Assembly (NCBI RefSeq): GCF_046774425.1
Contig: NZ_CP177248.1
Coordinates: forward strand, 62,001-126,000
Length of the DNA stretch: 64,000 bases
Origin: Malacoplasma muris
Lineage (GTDB): Bacteria; Bacillota_I; Bacilli_A; Mycoplasmatales; Mycoplasmoidaceae
Direction: 5' to 3'
Shown: in pieces, positions 20,656 to 31,758 of the stretch
Layout: every line of letters begins with the position of its first letter
Position numbering within the stretch: the stretch's first letter is position 1
The notes under the pieces: generated by a model
Database searches by the model: none
The model's input: only the letters and a program-made list of their open reading frames with translations
What the model was told of the DNA's origin: nothing
Position numbers and translations under genes: made by a program

Positions 20656-22240
20656 TATCAATAAATATAATCCTGATGTATTAACGTGTTTAGCAAATTT
20701 ATCAAATGATGAAGTTTTTACACCACCAAATGTAGTTAATAAGATGCTAGACTTATTACCGCAAGAATTATTTAAGGATCCTAGCACTACTTTTTTAGAT
20801 CCTGCTACAAAAACTGGAGTTTTTTTAAGAGAAATTGCAAAACGTTTGATTGATGGTTTAAAAGATAAGATTCCTGATGAACAAAAAAGAATTGATCATA
20901 TTTTTAAAAATCAAATTTTTGGAATTGCAATAACAGAACTCACAGGATTATTATCAAGAAGAAGTGTTTATTGCAGTAAAGAAGCTAATAGCAATTTTTC
21001 AATTACTAGATTTAATGATAAAAATGGGAATATTAGATATAAGAAAGTTTTGCATAGTTGAGTCAATAATAAATGTATTTGTTGTGGGGCAAGTTATGAT
21101 GAATTAAACAGAGACGCTGACTTAGAAACACATGCTTATGAATTTATACACAGAAAAAATGAAGAGGATATTTTTAATATGAAATTTGATGTAATTATAT
21201 CAAATCCTCCATATCAGCTAAATGATGGTGGTGGAATGGGATCATCTGCAAAACCTATTTATAATTTATTTATTAAAATTGCCAAGAAATTAAAACCTAG
21301 ATACATTTCAATGATAATTCCATCTAGGTGAATGACAGGTGGTAAAGGATTAGATGATTTTAGAAAAGAAATGATAAATGATAAACATATAAGAGTACTG
21401 CACGATTTTTCAAATTCAGAAGAATGTTTTTCTGGTGTAACAATTAAAGGAGGTGTTTGTTATTTTTTGAGAGATGAACATAATCCTGGGAAATGTCATA
21501 TATTTAGACACACAGTAGATGGACAACAAGAATCTATTCGTTATTTAAAAGATGGTGACGATGATATTTACATTAGGGATGAACAATTAATTTCTATTAA
21601 GAATAAAGTTTGAAAAAATAAAAATCAGGATTCATTGATGAATATAATTTTTTCAAGAAAATCTTATGGAGTATCTAGTAATTTTTTAAATGATAGTTCA
21701 AATATAAAAAAATATTCTATTAGTGATGTTCAAGAAGATAATAAAATTGCAATTTGGGGACTTCAGGATTTAAAAAGAGTAAAGAAATATGCAAATAAAA
21801 ATGCCAATATCACTCAAAGTGATAATATTAATAAATATAAGGTATTAATTGCAAAGGCATATGGTTGTGGCGAAATTGGTGAAGCTGCTAGCACTCCAAT
21901 TCTTAGCACTCCAATTCTTAGCACTCCAAATGAAATATGCACAGAAACATTTTTAGAAATAGGTTCTTTTGATAATTGAATAGAGGCACGCAATATATAT
22001 ATATATATATATATATATACAAAGTTTTTCCGTGCTTTAGTTGGAATTAAAAAACAAACACAAAATACATCCAAATCAACATATGAATATGTTCCAATAC
22101 AAAATTTTAAAAATAATAGTGATATTGATTGATCAAAAAGTATTTCAGAAATAGACAAACAATTATATAAAAAGTATGGTTTAGATAAACAAGAAATTGA
22201 ATTCATTGAGTCACATATTAGTGAAATGAGGGAGGAATAA
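20648..22240 (+). CDS. Eco57I-type N6-adenine DNA methylase, phase-variable by (AT)n
   Basis: A 530-residue methylase (TGA as Trp). It has DEVFTPPNVVNKMLDLLP, motif I DPATKTGVFLREI, a probable zinc site CICCG with downstream His (ETHAYEFIH), the catalytic NPPYQLNDGG, then IIPSRWMTGG and GVTIKGGVCYFL. The C-terminal specificity region has CTETFLEIGSFD..TKFFRALVGIKK. In this region, codons 450-457 are encoded by an (AT)13 tract giving Ile-Tyr repeats just before TKFFR, with a 15-bp STPIL repeat upstream. The present copy number keeps the frame to TAA 22238-22240. A change of one or two AT units would truncate the last 70 or so residues. It lies between the partner subunit (8-base overlap) and the restriction gene (3-base gap). 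Confidence 0.88.
21889..21929 (+). repeat. 15-bp tandem repeat in the methylase gene
   Basis: Two full copies and one partial copy of TAGCACTCCAATTCT encode STPIL-STPIL-STP. The period is five codons, so copy number changes alter length but not frame. Confidence 0.8.
21993..22019 (+). repeat. (AT)13 microsatellite inside the methylase ORF
   Basis: Twenty-seven bases of alternating A and T, in frame as four Ile-Tyr pairs. Dinucleotide tracts of this length are prone to slipped-strand change. Only multiples of three units preserve the frame. Confidence 0.9.
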
Positions 22241-22243
22241 AAT

Positions 22244-24799
22244 ATGAGTAAATATTTTATTGAAAAACCTAACTGCAATCCACAAATATATGCATATTCT
22301 TTGCCAACAGTTCAAGATAGAAAAGGATACTTAAAAGTTGGTTACACTACAAGAAAAAATGTTGATGAGAGAATAAAAGAACAAATAAATCAATTACATG
22401 TGGAATATATAACTGAATTAGTGGTGTCTGCCATTAAAAATGATGGAACTTCTTTTAGTGATCATGATGTACATTCTATTTTAGAAAAGAAATATGAGAG
22501 AATCAATAAAACTGAATGATTTAAATGTGATGTGAATGCAGTTAAAAATGCAATTAATGAAATAAAACTTGGCATTAAAGTAGATGATGTTGATAGAATA
22601 AATTATTTTAAAATGAGACCAGAACAAGAAAAAGCTGTTGAAAAAACAGTAAACTATTTTAATAAAATAGCAAAAACAGAAAATCAGCCTGGAAAGTTTT
22701 TGTGAAACTGCAAAATGAGATTTGGAAAAACTTTTACTTCATATCAATTAGCAAAAAGACTAGAATGCAAAAAAATATTAATATTAACTTTTAAACCTGT
22801 AGTTGAATCATCTTGAAAAGATGATCTTATGTCACATATCGATTTTGATGGATGACAATTTGTCTCTGATTTTAGTGCTAGAAAAAATAAACATACTATT
22901 GATTATGAATTTTATGAATGTGATAGAGATAAACCAATTGTTGTTTTTGGCTCTTTTCAAAACATATTAGGTAAAAATGAAAATGGCGGAATAAAAGCTA
23001 AGAATGAGTTCATTCATAAAGAGGAATGAGATTTAGTTATTTTTGATGAATATCATTATGGAGCATGGAGAGATAATGCAAAAAAATTATTTTCTAGTTA
23101 TGATGATGAAGATGATTTTGATTTTGATATTGAAAGATATAAGGCAAATGAAGCAAATAATGCATATAATGAAAGTTATTTACCAATAGTTACAAAAAGA
23201 TATTTATATTTATCTGGAACTCCATTTAGAGCAATTAATAGTGGTGAATTTATTGAAGAACAAATTTATGCTTGGACATATTCAGATGAGCAAAAAGCAA
23301 AGAAGGAATTTATTGGGAAAGATAATCCATATCTCTCATTACCTAAAATGATTTTAATGACATATCAATTGCCAGATTCTATAAAAAATATTGCCATTAA
23401 TACAGAATTTAATGAATTTGATTTAAATATTTTTTTTAAAGCAACAGGAAATGGAGAATCAGCAAGATTTATTTATGAAAATGAAGTTCAAAAATGACTT
23501 GATTTAATTAGAGGTGCACATTTACCATCAAATATTGATGATCTAAAATTGGGCAAAGATAAAAAGCCACCAATGCCATATAGTGACACTAGACTATTGA
23601 ATATTTTAACACATACATTATGATATCTTCCTGATATTGCTTCATGTGAAGCTATGTATAATTTATTAATGGAACGACATAATTCTTTTTATCATCAATA
23701 TCATATAAATTTGTGTGCTGGTAAAAAAGCAGGTGTTGGATTAGATGCATTAAAACCTGTTAAAGAATCAATGGTAAAAGATAACAAATCATGATTGGAC
23801 ACTAAAACAATAACATTAACTTGTGGGAAATTAACAACAGGTGTAACAATAAAACCATGAACTGGTGTATTTATGTTAAGAAACTTAAAATCTCCAGAAA
23901 CATATTTTCAGGCAGCTTTTAGAGCACAATCACCTTGAATAATAAAATCAGATACAAAAGAATATGAAATTATTAAACATGAATGTTTTATATTTGATTT
24001 TGCATTAGATAGAGCATTAAAACAAATATCTGATTATGCATGTAGTTTAACAACTGATGGAAGCAATCCTGAAAAAAAAGTAAATGAGTTTATTCAGTTT
24101 TTGCCAGTACTAGCATATGATGGATCTTCAATGACTGAAATAAATGCACAAGAAGTATTGGATATGACTACATCAGGAACATCTGCAACACTTTTAGCAA
24201 GAAGATGAGAATCTGCATTACTAGTTAATGTTGATAATGGTACTTTATCAAAGATATTAGGGAATAAAGATGCATTAAATGCATTAATGAGTATTGAAGG
24301 TTTTAGAGCTTTAAATCAAGATATAGAAACAATAATTAATAAGTCTGAGCAAATAAAAAAGATAAAAAAAGAAAATCAACAATTGTCAGATAAACAAAAA
24401 AAAGAATTAACTACAGAGGAAAAAGAATATAAATCTAAAAGAAAACAAATTCAAGAAAAATTAATTAAGTTTGCAACAAGAATTCCTGTCTTTATGTATT
24501 TAACAGATTATAGAGAAAGATGCTTAAAAGATGTAATTACACAATTAGAACCAGATTTATTTAAGAGTGTGACAGGTTTAAATATAAAAGATTTTGAATT
24601 ATTGTGTTCTTTAGGAGTTTTTAATTCGAACCTTATGAATGATGCAATATATAAATTTAAAAGATATGAAGATTCATCTTTATCATATACTGGAATAGAA
24701 AAAAATAACTCTGAATTTGTTGGTGGATGAGATACAATCATTCATAAAAAAGAACATAAAAAACTTTTCTTCTTTAATGAGAATGTAAAAAAAACATAA
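22244..24799 (+). CDS. GIY-YIG nuclease / DEAD-box helicase restriction protein
   Basis: An 851-residue protein with many TGA Trp codons. The N-terminus (about 10-90) has IYAYSLPT..GYLKVGYTTR, a GIY-YIG-type (T5orf172-like) nuclease core. It is followed by a superfamily 2 helicase: motif I-like NCKMRFGKTFTSYQ, motif II FDEYHYG, motif III LSGTPFRA, and motif VI-like YFQAAFRAQSPW. The C-terminal 250 residues include a Lys/Glu coiled coil and are unassigned. It starts three bases after the methylase, preceded by GGGAGGAA. The order methylase-like, methylase, nuclease-helicase implies one restriction-modification system with an ATP-dependent cutter. Typing (III-like, ISP-like or other) is uncertain. 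Confidence 0.85.
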
Positions 24800-24831
24800 T
24801 TTTTTATTATATAAATAGCAAATACAATATT

Positions 24832-24884
24832 ATTCTTATTTTTTACACTTTTATATTAGTATATAAAAAATAAGAATATTTTTT
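24832..24884 (+). terminator. Terminator closing the restriction-modification operon
   Basis: ATTCTTATTTTTTA (24832-24845) is the exact reverse complement of TAAAAAATAAGAAT (24864-24877), followed by ATTTTTT. Confidence 0.8.
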
Positions 24885-24903
24885 ATAAATTAACTTTATA
24901 TAG

Positions 24904-24909
24904 TATAAT
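24904..24909 (+). promoter_or_regulatory. Probable -10 box of rpsL-rpsG-fusA
   Basis: TATAAT in TATAGTATAATACT, about 75 bases before the start of rpsL. Confidence 0.5.
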
Positions 24910-24929
24910 ACTTTTTGAGTTTATTTTTT

Positions 24930-24958
24930 TTATCCATTTGTTTGATACACTTGGATAA
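24930..24958 (+). promoter_or_regulatory. Leader hairpin upstream of rpsL
   Basis: TTATCCA (24930-24936) pairs with TGGATAA (24952-24958) in the untranslated leader between the -10 box and the rpsL RBS. It may be a regulatory structure, but I recognise no known family. Confidence 0.35.
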
Positions 24959-24983
24959 GTTGTTAAAACACTAAGGAGAAATT

Positions 24984-25412
24984 ATGCCTACAATAGCGCA
25001 ATTAATTAGACATGATAGAGAAAACAAAGTTAAGAAATCTAAATCTCCTGCATTGTTATATTCATATAACTCATTAAAGAAGAGAAGAAATCATAATCCT
25101 GCTCCATTTAAAAGAGGGGTTTGTGCACGGGTAGGTACCATGACACCTAAGAAACCTAACTCAGCTTTAAGAAAATATGCAAAGGTTAGATTAACTAATG
25201 GGTATGAAGTATTAGCTTATATTCCAGGTGAAGGCCACAATTTACAAGAACATAGTGTTGTTCTAATCAAAGGTGGTAGAGTTAGAGACTTACCAGGGGT
25301 TAGATATCACATTATTAGAGGAACTTTAGACACATCAGGTGTTGATAAGAGAAGACAAGAAAGATCAGGTTATGGTGCTAAGAAACCAAAAGCTGGTGCT
25401 GATAAAAAATAA
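24984..25412 (+). CDS. rpsL: 30S ribosomal protein S12
   Basis: S12 shapes the decoding centre. The protein has 142 residues with the hallmark KPNSALRKYAKVRLTNGYE and the GHNLQEHSVVLIKGGRVRDL loop where streptomycin resistance mutations map. The Lys of TPKKPNS and the GRVRDLPGVRYH segment are as in wild type. AAGGAG sits six bases before the ATG. It is first gene of the str operon, followed 14 bases later by rpsG. Confidence 0.97.
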   Translation: MPTIAQLIRHDRENKVKKSKSPALLYSYNSLKKRRNHNPAPFKRGVCARVGTMTPKKPNSALRKYAKVRLTNGYEVLAYIPGEGHNLQEHSVVLIKGGRVRDLPGVRYHIIRGTLDTSGVDKRRQERSGYGAKKPKAGADKK

Positions 25413-25426
25413 GGAGACTGTAAAAT

Positions 25427-25894
25427 ATGAGAAAGAATCAAGCTGAAAAAAGAAATGTTTTACCAGATCCTGTTTATAACTCAAAACTTGTAACAAAAGC
25501 AATTAATGCAGTAATGTTAGATGGTAAAAAAGGTTTAGCACAAAATATTGTTTATGATGCTTTTAAGCTAATAGAAGAAAAAACAAAGGAAGAAGGTATT
25601 GAAGTTTTTAAAAGAGCTTTAAACAATATTATGCCTTCTCTTGAGTTGAGAGTTAGAAGAGTTGCTGGTGCTAACTTCCAAGTTCCAACTCCTGTTAGCA
25701 AGGAAAGAAGACAAACACTTGGATTAAGATGATTGATTTTGTCAACTAGAAATAGAAATGAGAAATCAATGGTTGAAAAATTAGCTAATGAAATAATTGA
25801 TGCATCAAAAGGAACTGGTGCAGCATTCAAGAAAAAAGAAGATACTCATAAAATGGCAGAAGCAAATAAAGCCTTTGCTCACTTGAGATTTTAA
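25427..25894 (+). CDS. rpsG: 30S ribosomal protein S7
   Basis: A primary 16S rRNA binder that organises the 30S head. It has 155 residues and one TGA (25730) as Trp in LGLRWLILSTRNR. It starts MRKNQAEKRNVLPDPVYNSK, then the typical FKRALNNIMPSLELRVRRV and VPTPVSKERRQTLG. GGAGACTG upstream. It is in the str operon between rpsL and fusA (20-base gap). Confidence 0.96.
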
Positions 25895-25914
25895 TATTAT
25901 AGGAGTTTATTAGT

Positions 25915-27987
25915 ATGGCGAGAAAGAAAGAATTGTCACAATTTAGAAATTTTGGTATTATGGCACATATTGATGCTGGTAAAACTACTACTTCTGAAAG
26001 AATTTTGTTCCATGCAGGTAGAACTCACAAAATTGGTGAAGTTCATGATGGTGGTGCTACTATGGACTGAATGGAGCAAGAAAAAGAACGTGGTATTACT
26101 ATTACATCAGCTGCTACATATGTTACATGAAAAGGTTATGAACTTAATTTAATTGACACACCAGGTCACGTTGATTTTACAGTTGAAGTTGAAAGATCTT
26201 TAAGAGTATTAGATGGTGCTGTTGCAGTTTTAGACGCACAAAATGGTGTTGAACCTCAAACTGAAACTGTTTGAAGACAAGCTACAAAATATAGTGTGCC
26301 AAGAATTGTTTATGTAAATAAAATGGATAAAACTGGTGCTGATTTTGAAATGTGTGTAGACTCATTAAAAACAAGACTTGGAGCTAATGCTACTGCAATT
26401 CAATTTCCAATTGGATCTGAAAGCAATTTCAATGGAGTTATTGATTTAGTTACTTTAAAGGCTTACCAATATGATGGAAAACCTGAAGAAAATTATAAAG
26501 AGATTGATATTCCTGCAGATTTAGTTAATAAAGCAAAAGAATATAGAACAACTATGATAGAAGATATTGTTAATTTTGATGATTCTATTATGGAAAAATA
26601 TTTAAATGGTAATGAACTAACTGTTGAAGAAATTAAATCATGTATAAGAAAAGGTGTTATGTCTGCAAATTTTTTCCCAATTATTTGTGGTACTTCTTTT
26701 AAAAATAAAGGTGTTAAATTTTTATTAGATGCAATTGTAGATTATTTACCTTCACCGATTGATGTTCCTCCAATTAAAGGTATGTTACCAAATGGTGAAG
26801 AGGTTGAAAGACACAATAAAGATGATGAACCATTTTCAGCTCTTGCATTTAAAGTTGCAACTGATCCATTTGTGGGTAGATTAACTTTTATTAGAGTTTA
26901 TTCTGGTGTATTAACAAAAGGTTCATATGTAATAAATGCAACAAAAGATGTTAAAGAAAGAGTTTCACGTTTAGTTAAAATGCATTCAAATAATAGAGAT
27001 GAAATTGATGAAATAAGAGCTGGTGATATCTGTGCAGTGGTTGGATTAAAAGATACAACTACAGGTAATACATTATGTGCTGAAAATTCACCAATTATAC
27101 TAGAATCAATGAACTTTGCAGAACCTGTAATTTCATTAGCTGTTGAACCAAAAACTAAAGCTGATCAAGAAAAGATGGGAATTGCTTTGAGTAAGTTAGC
27201 AGAAGAAGACCCAACATTTAGAACATATACTGATGAAGAAACAAATCAAACAATTATTTCAGGTATGGGAGAATTACACCTTGAAATTATTGTTGATAGA
27301 TTAAAACGTGAATTTAAAGTTGATGTAAATGTTGGTGCTCCACAAGTTTCTTATAGAGAAACATTTACTAAAGAAGCAGATGCTGAAGGTAAATATATTA
27401 AACAATCTGGTGGTCGTGGACAATATGGACATGCTCTTATTAAATTTGAACCAAATCCTGAAAAAGGTTTTGAATTTGTTGACAAGATTGTTGGTGGAAA
27501 AATTCCTAAAGAATATATCAAACCAATAAAAGCTGGTCTTGAAGAAGCTATGAAGTCAGGACCTTTAAGTGGGTTCCCTATGATAGATATTAAAGCTACA
27601 GTATATGATGGGTCATATCATGATGTTGACTCATCAGAAATGGCTTATAAAATTGCAGCATCAATGGCTTTAAAAGATGCTGCAAAAAAAGCAGGGTTAG
27701 TTCTGTTAGAACCAATTATGGCTGTAGAAATTACAGTTCCTGAACAATATTTTGGAGATACAATGGGTGATGTATCATCTAGACGTGGAAGCATTGAAGG
27801 TACAGAACAAAGAGGTAATACTCAAGTGATTAAAGCTAAAGTACCATTGAAAGAAATGTTTGGATATGCAACTGATTTAAGATCATTCACTCAAGGTCGT
27901 GGTAACTATGTAATGCAATTTAGTCACTATGATAAAGCTCCAAAATCAATTACTGAAGAAGTTGTTGCTTCTAGAGCAAAAAAATAA
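25915..27987 (+). CDS. fusA: Elongation factor G
   Basis: The translocation GTPase. The protein has 690 residues starting MARKKELSQFRNFGIMAHID. G1 AHIDAGKTT (17-25), G2 RGITITSAA, G3 DTPGHVD (81-87) and G4 NKMD (135-138) are all intact. The C-terminal domains include GMGELHLEI and SGGRGQYGHA. The Trp codons near the N-terminus are TGA (26068, 26128, 26272). AGGAG lies ten bases upstream of the start. It closes the rpsL-rpsG-fusA operon; tuf follows 73 bases later with its own RBS. Confidence 0.97.
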
Positions 27988-28060
27988 TATTTAAATTTAA
28001 CAAATAATATATAATTAATTATGCTAAAAATTTTATTGCTAATATATAAGGAGAAAAATT

Positions 28061-29245
28061 ATGGCAAAAGCAAAATTTGATAGATCAAAAGAACACGTTA
28101 ACATTGGTACAATTGGACATATTGACCATGGTAAAACAACATTAACAGCAGCATTGTGTACTTACCTTGCAAAAAAAGGTGGTGCTAAAGCAATGAAATA
28201 TGATGAAATTGATAAAGCGCCTGAAGAAAAAGCAAGAGGTATTACTATAAATACTGCTCACGTTGAATATGAAACTGCTAAAAGACACTATGCACACGTA
28301 GATTGTCCTGGACATGCTGACTATGTTAAAAACATGATTACAGGTGCTGCTCAAATGGATGGTGCTATTCTAGTTGTTGCTGCAACTGATGGACCAATGC
28401 CTCAAACAAGAGAACACATTTTACTTGCTAGACAAGTTGGTGTTCCTAAAATTGTAGTTTTCTTAAACAAATGTGATATGATGGCTGATAAAGATATGCA
28501 AGACCTTGTTGAAATGGAAGTTAGAGAATTACTTTCTTCTTATGGATTTGATGGTGATAACACACCAGTTATTAGAGGTAGTGCTTTACAAGCTCTTGAA
28601 GGAAAAGCTGATTGAGAAGCAAAAATTGATGAGTTAATGAATGCAGTTGATACTTACATTCCAGCTCCTGCTAGAGAAACTGACAAACCTTTCTTATTAG
28701 CTGTAGAAGATGTTATGACAATTACAGGTCGTGGTACAGTTGTTACTGGTAGAGTTGAAAGAGGTACTTTAAAATTAAACGATGAAGTTGAAATTGTTGG
28801 TATTAAAGATACTAAAAAAGCAGTTGTTACTGGTATGGAAATGTTCAGAAAATCTCTTGATGAAGTAAGAGCTGGTGATAATGCTGGTTTATTACTAAGA
28901 GGTATTGATAGAGATGGTGTAGTTAGAGGACAAGTTTTAGCTAAACCTGGTTCAATTAAACCTCATAAGAAATTTACTGCTCAAATATATGCTCTTAAGA
29001 AAGAAGAAGGTGGAAGACATACTCCTATTTTAAATGGATATAGACCACAATTCTATTTCAGAACTACAGATGTTACAGGTGCTATTGAACTTGAAAAAGG
29101 TGTTGAAATGATTATGCCTGGTGATAACACAACAATTACAGTTGAATTAATTTCACCAATTGCTATTGAAGATGGATCAAAGTTCTCAATTCGTGAAGGT
29201 GGAAGAACTGTAGGTGCTGGTACTGTAACTAAAATTCTTGCTTAA
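28061..29245 (+). CDS. tuf: Elongation factor Tu
   Basis: Delivers aminoacyl-tRNA to the ribosome. The protein has 394 residues with one TGA Trp (28613). G1 reads GHIDHGKTT (the usual Val is Ile), followed by RGITINTAHVEYE, DCPGHADY and NKCDM. Domain II/III signature segments such as GRGTVVTGRVERG and ILNGYRPQFYFRTTDVTG are intact. AAGGAG is eight bases before the ATG, and codon choice is among the most regular in the window, as expected for a highly expressed gene. A strong terminator follows. Confidence 0.98.
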
Positions 29246-29273
29246 TAATAAGCTAGAAAGTTAATTTAATTTA

Positions 29274-29311
29274 AAATCTATATTGTTAAAATGCAGTATA
29301 GATTTTTTTTA
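29274..29311 (+). terminator. Terminator after tuf
   Basis: AAATCTATA (29274-29282) pairs with TATAGATTT (29297-29305), followed by TTTTTATTTTTT. Confidence 0.8.
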
Positions 29312-29415
29312 TTTTTTATACATTTATAGACATTATTTTTTGTGCTACACTTTATTTTGATATTTATTTATCTTATAATTTATAAAGATTATTTATATAA
29401 AAGGTGGCCAAATTT

Positions 29416-30450
29416 ATGTATAAATCTAGACAGAAAATTATTGGGGTTTCTTTAGCATCATTTGTTGTTTTAGCAGGTTTTGCTATAGGATCATGAGCAA
29501 TTATTGATGCATCAAATAGAATGCCTAGAGGAGATGCAAATGTTTCGCGTTATCAAGGTCTTACAAAATATTTGGGAGATGGATCATTAAATATAAATAA
29601 AATGTCAATTTCTGACTGAGTTAATCTTAATTATCCAACAAAAATTTTAGTTGAGGGTCTTGATAGTGCTAACTACTCTTTATATTATTTTACAACACCT
29701 GATCAAACAGCACTTGGAATTAATGAAACAACTTGAACACAATTAAAAGATCCAGTTAAATTATTAGAACTTACTAAAACACCAAGCTCTCCTTTAATTT
29801 GTAAAATTGAAGTAAAAGAAGAAAATAATTCTTACACATATAGTGTAAAAATGAATGAGTATTATACAAATGGTGTAGATCCATTATTGGCTACTTTGAC
29901 TTATTCTTTTTCTGATGAAAACAAAACAAATATTACAAGTTTTTCTACAAGTGGAATAAATATTAATAAGCAACCTTTATCAATTGTAAATGATGTTGTT
30001 ACATATGATAACTATTCTATGAAATATACTCGTTCAGCTTCAAATAATGACAGAATTGATTACAAAATGGATGTAAGCTCATTATCAGGAAGTAAAGACA
30101 TAGTTTATTCATGAGAATTAAGAACAACTCCATCTAATAATTTTAATAATTTTCAAGTTATTAATACTGGTACTAAAACTGATTCTGTAAATGCAACTGG
30201 TATTTACTCAACTTATACTAATCAACAAATTGATAGTACTGATACAAATGCAGCAAACAATTATAAAATTTATAATATAGCACATCAAACAATTGCTGGT
30301 AATACTCCAGGTGCATCAATAAATAAACAAACATATCAAACATGATGAATAACTGAAAATGATAATACAATACCAAAACTTCATCTTCCTAATTCAATAG
30401 GTTTAATAAGTTTTTTACCACCTATTAATAAAAAAACAACTACTCAATAA
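29416..30450 (+). CDS. Hypothetical exported or membrane-anchored protein
   Basis: A 344-residue protein I do not recognise. Residues 8-32 (IIGVSLASFVVLAGFAIGSW) form a signal anchor with no lipobox Cys. The rest is a Ser/Thr/Asn-rich soluble region, probably outside the cell, with no cysteine cluster or catalytic motif seen. TGA is Trp at several places (including WW near the end). AAGGTGG upstream serves as RBS. It stands alone between the tuf terminator and a bidirectional terminator. Confidence 0.6.
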
Positions 30451-30451
30451 T

Positions 30452-30482
30452 AAAAAACAACATTTTTAAGTGTTGTTTTTTA
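30452..30482. terminator. Bidirectional terminator between membrane protein and rnhC
   Basis: AAAAACAACA (30453-30462) pairs with TGTTGTTTTT (30471-30480). A runs and T runs flank the stem on both strands, so it can end both convergent genes. The rnhC stop codon lies within it. Confidence 0.75.
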
Positions 30483-31338
30483 TTTCTTTAAAGTGAGTTT
30501 TTGCAAACTCATATATGCTCAATTTATTTTCATTTATTTTTTTTATAGTAGTTCTTATTAAATTAGTTGATGATCCAAAAGGAATATTAAATTTTGCTTT
30601 TTGTGATAAAGCATTTAATTGCTTTATAAAAAAATATCTAGCAACAATTGAAGCAGTTGCAACTTGTATGTATTTTGATTCAGCTTTAACTTCAGTTATT
30701 TCTTTTCCATTTGGTGATTCATTAATTTGTTTTAAGTAATCTTTATATTTATTAATAGGTGTAAATTGATCTATGATGCATGTAAAATCATTAAATTTTA
30801 ATCTATTAATTAAATTTTTAGTCGCATAATAATGGCCAAAAGTTTTTATTATGTTCAAATTTTTATACTTTTGATATAAATCATTATATTCTTGAGGTGA
30901 AAGATTAATAACTTCATATTCTATGATATTTTGAATCTTATTAAATAATTCTATTATGCTTTTATTATCTAATTTTTTGGAGTCAGTTATTCCAAAAGTT
31001 TTAATTAAGTTTAAATCCTTTTCATTAATATAACAAGCACAAACAATTATACCTCCAAATGTGTCTCCAGTGCCAACCTCATCCGAGCCTATTATATTTT
31101 TAGATATTTTTATATTGTTGTTAACACTAACATGTTCATCTTGACTATCAATCATTTTTAAAATGTTTTCATACATTTTTCCTTGTATTAAAAGTGTTTT
31201 ATTTTTATAGATAGTAATTGTATAGTTTTTAGTTTTAAAAATATAATCAATTGAATTATTATTGACCTCTTTTTTAAATTTATTTAAGTATTTGTTTAGT
31301 AAATAAATATCTTTAGATGTATACTTTTTTGTAAACAT
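30466..31338 (-). CDS. rnhC: Ribonuclease HIII
   Basis: Removes RNA from RNA-DNA hybrids. The type 2 RNase H motif GSDEVGTGDTFG (catalytic Asp and Glu) is at about residue 86. ITDSKKL and EVKAESKYIQVATASIVAR follow, the last with the third carboxylate. The N-terminal substrate-binding domain (TKNYTITIYKNKTLLIQGK) marks RNase HIII, not HII. I take ATG at the complement of 31338 (MFTKKYTSKD). A TTG eight codons earlier is possible but lacks an RBS. It is divergent from the DivIVA-like gene, 63 bases apart. Confidence 0.9.
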   Translation of the reverse strand: MFTKKYTSKDIYLLNKYLNKFKKEVNNNSIDYIFKTKNYTITIYKNKTLLIQGKMYENILKMIDSQDEHVSVNNNIKISKNIIGSDEVGTGDTFGGIIVCACYINEKDLNLIKTFGITDSKKLDNKSIIELFNKIQNIIEYEVINLSPQEYNDLYQKYKNLNIIKTFGHYYATKNLINRLKFNDFTCIIDQFTPINKYKDYLKQINESPNGKEITEVKAESKYIQVATASIVARYFFIKQLNALSQKAKFNIPFGSSTNLIRTTIKKINENKLSIYEFAKTHFKEIKNNT

Positions 31339-31401
31339 ATTGTTAGTTCCAACCACTATCAAAATTAATATATAATATTATAAAGTGAGAAGTTATTTGT
31401 T

Positions 31402-31752
31402 ATGAAAAATAATTACAAAAAAACATTAGATGAAATTTTAAATAAGAAATTTTCTAAAAATTATAGTATTGGTTATGACCCTCTTGAAGTAGATATGTTT
31501 TTTGATAAAATCAGAACATTTATTTCTAAACAATATCAAAAAGAATTAGAATATCAAAAGATTATTCAAGAAAAAGATAAAAAAATAGAAAATTTAGAGT
31601 CAAAAATAGATAAATCAAAACAATCTATAGCTGTTTTAAATTCTGAAATTAAAAAATATGTGGATGATGGTTATCAGAGTCAAAGAATGATTAATCAAAT
31701 TAGTGATCTTAGAAGAGAAATTGCTGATTTAAAAAATGATAAAAAGGAATAA
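31402..31752 (+). CDS. DivIVA/GpsB-like coiled-coil protein
   Basis: A 116-residue protein. The N-terminal segment SIGYDPLEVDMFFDKIRTFI matches the DivIVA family motif (G-Y-D-x-x-E-V-D-x-F-x-D). A coiled coil of about 70 residues rich in Lys, Glu and Gln then follows. In walled relatives DivIVA/GpsB proteins mark curved membrane and steer wall synthesis; in a wall-less mollicute a division or polarity role is inference. acpS starts six bases after the stop. Confidence 0.7.
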   Translation: MKNNYKKTLDEILNKKFSKNYSIGYDPLEVDMFFDKIRTFISKQYQKELEYQKIIQEKDKKIENLESKIDKSKQSIAVLNSEIKKYVDDGYQSQRMINQISDLRREIADLKNDKKE

Positions 31753-31758
31753 AAATAT

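Noticed and set aside
21814..22278. Minus-strand frame crossing the AT tract
   Set aside because: The AT tract reads the same on both strands. The plus frame has clear methylase motifs.
24904..24983. Known riboswitch ahead of rpsL
   Set aside because: Only a single 7-bp stem is visible and no riboswitch core motif was recognised.
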